Shown in pieces: positions 14,347-16,406 of a stretch of 16,406 bases of DNA. Position 1 is the stretch's first letter, and every line of letters begins with the position of its first letter. The translations under genes and the position numbers were made by a program. The DNA comes from Actinomycetota bacterium. Lineage in GTDB: Bacteria > Actinomycetota > Actinomycetes > S36-B12 > UBA10799. The stretch lies in assembly GCA_003452655.1 (NCBI GenBank), contig DMNR01000173.1:254-16659 (forward strand), given 5' to 3'. The notes beneath the pieces are model-generated. The model was not told where the DNA came from, did not search any database, and saw only the letters and a program-made list of their open reading frames with translations.

Positions 14347-15201
14347 GTGACTGACGCACGAGATGACTTCGTACGGCGACTGACGCTCGAACAGGTCGAT
14401 CGCGACATCTTCACTGGCCGTTGCCACGCGGGTGCGCCACAACGAGCCTTCGGAGGTCAAGTCGCTGCCCAGTCCCTGGTAGCGGCAGGCCTCACAGTCG
14501 AGGACCCGGACCGCGTTGTCCACTCGCTACACGGCTACTTCCTGCGCCCCGGTCGCACAGCAGACAAGATCGTTTACCTCGTCGACCGACCTCGCGACGG
14601 TCGCTCGTTTTCGACCCGACGCGTTAAGGCGATTCAATATGGCGAGACGATCTTCACAATGTCCGCAAGCTTCGCCGTTCACGACAAGGGCCCCGAGCAT
14701 CAACTGCAGATGCCGGAGGCGCCGGACCCCGATTCCCTCGAGCCGTACCCATTGGACCTCGACGAAGCCCACACCATGCACGACGCTTCCTCGCCAGATC
14801 GCCGCCTGCTCGACATGCGGTTCGTCGAGATGGATTCGACCGTACCTCCGGCTTACGGGCGGCCACAGCGGATGACGTGGCTGCGTGCCCGGCACACCTT
14901 GCCTGACGATCAGCGCGTGCAGGTCTGTGCGCTGACGTATTTCTCAGATCTGACCCTCGTGGGAACAGCACTCGCGCCAAGTGGTGGTCGGGTGCCGAAC
15001 GCCGGGCTGATGGTTGCCTCGATCGATCACGCGATGTGGTTTCACGCACCGTTTCGGGCAGACGAATGGCTTCTGTTTGTCCAGAACACCCCAGTCGCCG
15101 CAGGCGGGCATGGTTTGGCTCACGGGGCCTTCTTTACCCAGGACGGTCGCCTCGTTGCCACTGCCGCACAAGAGGTGCTGATGCGTGAGCGGCGCGACTA
15201 G
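14347..15201 (+). CDS. tesB: Acyl-CoA thioesterase II (TesB-like)
   Basis: 284 residues from the GTG at 14347, matching the usual TesB length; longer in-frame starts (ATG 14254, GTG 14314) extend into or close to the lipase gene and add unconserved sequence. A double hotdog enzyme that hydrolyses acyl-CoA to free acid and CoA. Motifs are clear: RAFGGQVAAQSL (33-44), HSLHGYFLRPG (59-69), DRPRDGRSFSTRRV (80-93), then TYFSDLTL (198-205), ASIDHAMWFH (224-233) and ATAAQEVLMR (271-280). By comparison with E. coli TesB (Asp204, Thr228, Gln278) the catalytic residues are Asp201, Ser225 (Ser for Thr) and Gln275. Its TAG overlaps the convergent ftsX TAG within CTAG. Confidence 0.9.
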   Translation: MTDARDDFVRRLTLEQVDRDIFTGRCHAGAPQRAFGGQVAAQSLVAAGLTVEDPDRVVHSLHGYFLRPGRTADKIVYLVDRPRDGRSFSTRRVKAIQYGETIFTMSASFAVHDKGPEHQLQMPEAPDPDSLEPYPLDLDEAHTMHDASSPDRRLLDMRFVEMDSTVPPAYGRPQRMTWLRARHTLPDDQRVQVCALTYFSDLTLVGTALAPSGGRVPNAGLMVASIDHAMWFHAPFRADEWLLFVQNTPVAAGGHGLAHGAFFTQDGRLVATAAQEVLMRERRD

Positions 15202-16109
15202 ACCTTCAGGTACCTGCGGACTGTCAGGAACGCGGCAACACTCGCGAGCACGATGCCGGTCAAGAAGATGATGATCATGATCTTGATGGTCTCGTCCCAC
15301 CCAACAAATGCGGTGAATCGGAACGACGGCTCCAACACCTTGTCCACCAGGTAGGCCTTCTCGGCAGCGATCGCACCAACCGCCAACAGGCCACCGATTC
15401 CTGCGGCAATCGCTGCTTCGAGGACGAAGGGTAGCTGGATATACGCATTGCTAGCGCCGACGAGTTTCATGATGCCGGTTTCCTTGCGTCTACTGAACGC
15501 AGCGACCCGCATGGTGTTGACCACGAGGAGCACCGTCACGAGCAACATCGCAAGTGCAATCCCGAGTGCTATTGCTTGAAGGCCTCCGAGCAGCTTGAAG
15601 AACTTCTCCAGTAACTTGCGCTGATCCTGAACCTGTTCGACCCCTGGAGACGTCCCGACCGCCGCTGCGACCTTCGCGAAGTCCTCAGGATTCGCCAGCT
15701 TGACCCGGAACGACTCTGGCATGGATTCGGGGGTGACGTTCTCAAGGATCGGTGAGTTCTTGAATTGCTCCTTGAAGCGGTTGTAGGCGTCCTGTTGCGA
15801 CTCGTAGAACACGTTCTCAACTACGCCGCTGAGGCCATTGAGCGTGGCCTCAATCTGGGTGCGCTGCTCAGGCGTTACTGCCCCAGCGGGACACACCTTT
15901 GGATCCGAGGCCTTGCCACACAGAAAGACCGAGACCTCGACCCGGTCATACCAGTAGTCCTTCATCGCATCAACCTGCGAGCGGACCATCAGACCGGTAC
16001 CGAAGAGCGTCAGGGAGACCGCGACCGTCAAGATCACAGCAATCGTCATCGTCAGGTTCCGGCGAAGCCCATGGCCAACTTCGCGAAGTGCCAATCCAAA
16101 TCTGCGCAT
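15198..16109 (-). CDS. ftsX: Cell division protein FtsX, membrane subunit of FtsEX
   Basis: A 303-residue permease-like protein. It has four membrane segments at about residues 20-41, 176-199, 226-249 and 275-297, with the large extracellular domain between the first two (about 45-172). That domain contains Cys64 and Cys73, which may form a disulfide as in actinobacterial homologues. The cytoplasmic loop FSRRKETGIMKLVGASN (205-221) is the FtsX-family signature. FtsX passes ATP-driven changes in FtsE to a periplasmic or wall hydrolase. The ATG at 16109 is nine bases after the ftsE stop, the usual ftsEX operon. It ends in a CTAG shared with the convergent thioesterase. Confidence 0.95.
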   Translation of the reverse strand: MRRFGLALREVGHGLRRNLTMTIAVILTVAVSLTLFGTGLMVRSQVDAMKDYWYDRVEVSVFLCGKASDPKVCPAGAVTPEQRTQIEATLNGLSGVVENVFYESQQDAYNRFKEQFKNSPILENVTPESMPESFRVKLANPEDFAKVAAAVGTSPGVEQVQDQRKLLEKFFKLLGGLQAIALGIALAMLLVTVLLVVNTMRVAAFSRRKETGIMKLVGASNAYIQLPFVLEAAIAAGIGGLLAVGAIAAEKAYLVDKVLEPSFRFTAFVGWDETIKIMIIIFLTGIVLASVAAFLTVRRYLKV

Positions 16110-16118
16110 GATGTAGCC

Positions 16119-16406
16119 CTACCCCGCGTATCCGTAGACGCCGCGAGCTTCATCGCGAATGATGTGGCCGCCCACCAATTCAATGACGCGCTTGCGCATC
16201 TGATCCACGATCGCTGCGTCGTGGGTGGCCATGATGACGGTCGTTCCGGTTCGATTGATTCGATCCAGCAGTCGCATGATTCCCAACGACGTTGCCGGAT
16301 CAAGGTTTCCCGTCGGTTCATCAGCAATCAGAATCGGCGGCTTGTTCACGAACGCGCGAGCCAGTGCGACGCGCTGCTGCTCACCACCGGACAACTGACC
16401 GGGCTT
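16119..16406 (-). CDS. ftsE: FtsE ATPase, C-terminal part (gene continues past window)
   Basis: The last 95 residues of the ABC-type ATPase of FtsEX. The visible part begins at KPGQ and carries the signature LSGGEQQR, Walker [13 protein letters not shown] with the catalytic Glu, and the switch His in IMATHD, with the usual C-terminal strand ([16 protein letters not shown]). The Walker A and Q-loop lie outside the window. It sits directly before ftsX on the same strand. Confidence 0.95.
   Translation of the reverse strand, partial: KPGQLSGGEQQRVALARAFVNKPPILIADEPTGNLDPATSLGIMRLLDRINRTGTTVIMATHDAAIVDQMRKRVIELVGGHIIRDEARGVYGYAG

Overview
The window looks like an Actinomycetota chromosome carrying a mobile-element-like island. 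The host assignment rests on the high-GC coding sequence, the GTG/TTG starts, the ftsE–ftsX–M23 peptidase–smpB neighbourhood and an actinobacterial-type tmRNA. I cannot name the genus.

Bases 1 to about 6150 look like the island. A minus-strand gene fragment runs off the left edge, followed by about 420 bases in which I recognise nothing. A minus-strand helix-turn-helix regulator then faces a plus-strand operon across a 21-base palindrome. The operon encodes (1) an 83-residue, apparently disordered protein ending in glycine, (2) a fusion of an E2-like (ubiquitin-conjugating) and an E1-like (ThiF, activating) domain, (3) a tyrosine-recombinase-fold protein that seems to lack its nucleophile, and (4) a large IS1182-like DDE transposase. 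Genes overlap or nearly touch at two of the three junctions, and a strong hairpin closes the operon. A ubiquitin-like activation/conjugation enzyme in one operon with two DNA-mobility proteins, plus a small possible modifier, is the most interesting signal here.

Bases 6158-6610 hold the tmRNA gene ssrA (minus strand) with its own terminator, so the island lies directly downstream of ssrA. Bases 6709-9306 are a minus-strand run: a decayed CASTOR/POLLUX-type ion channel, an alpha/beta hydrolase, a small membrane protein and an unrecognised small protein. Bases 9375-10478 carry a plus-strand lipoprotein and a membrane-anchored protein. A 44-base hairpin separates these from the next minus-strand operon.

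Bases 10597-16406 hold the cell-division and ribosome-rescue block. An M23 peptidase, smpB and an amidohydrolase form one minus-strand operon, and ftsE and ftsX lie further right on the same strand. A plus-strand pair (monoglyceride-lipase-like hydrolase and TesB-like thioesterase) sits between ftsX and the peptidase. FtsEX probably activates the coiled-coil M23 hydrolase at the septum. SmpB works with the tmRNA encoded 5 kb away in ribosome rescue.
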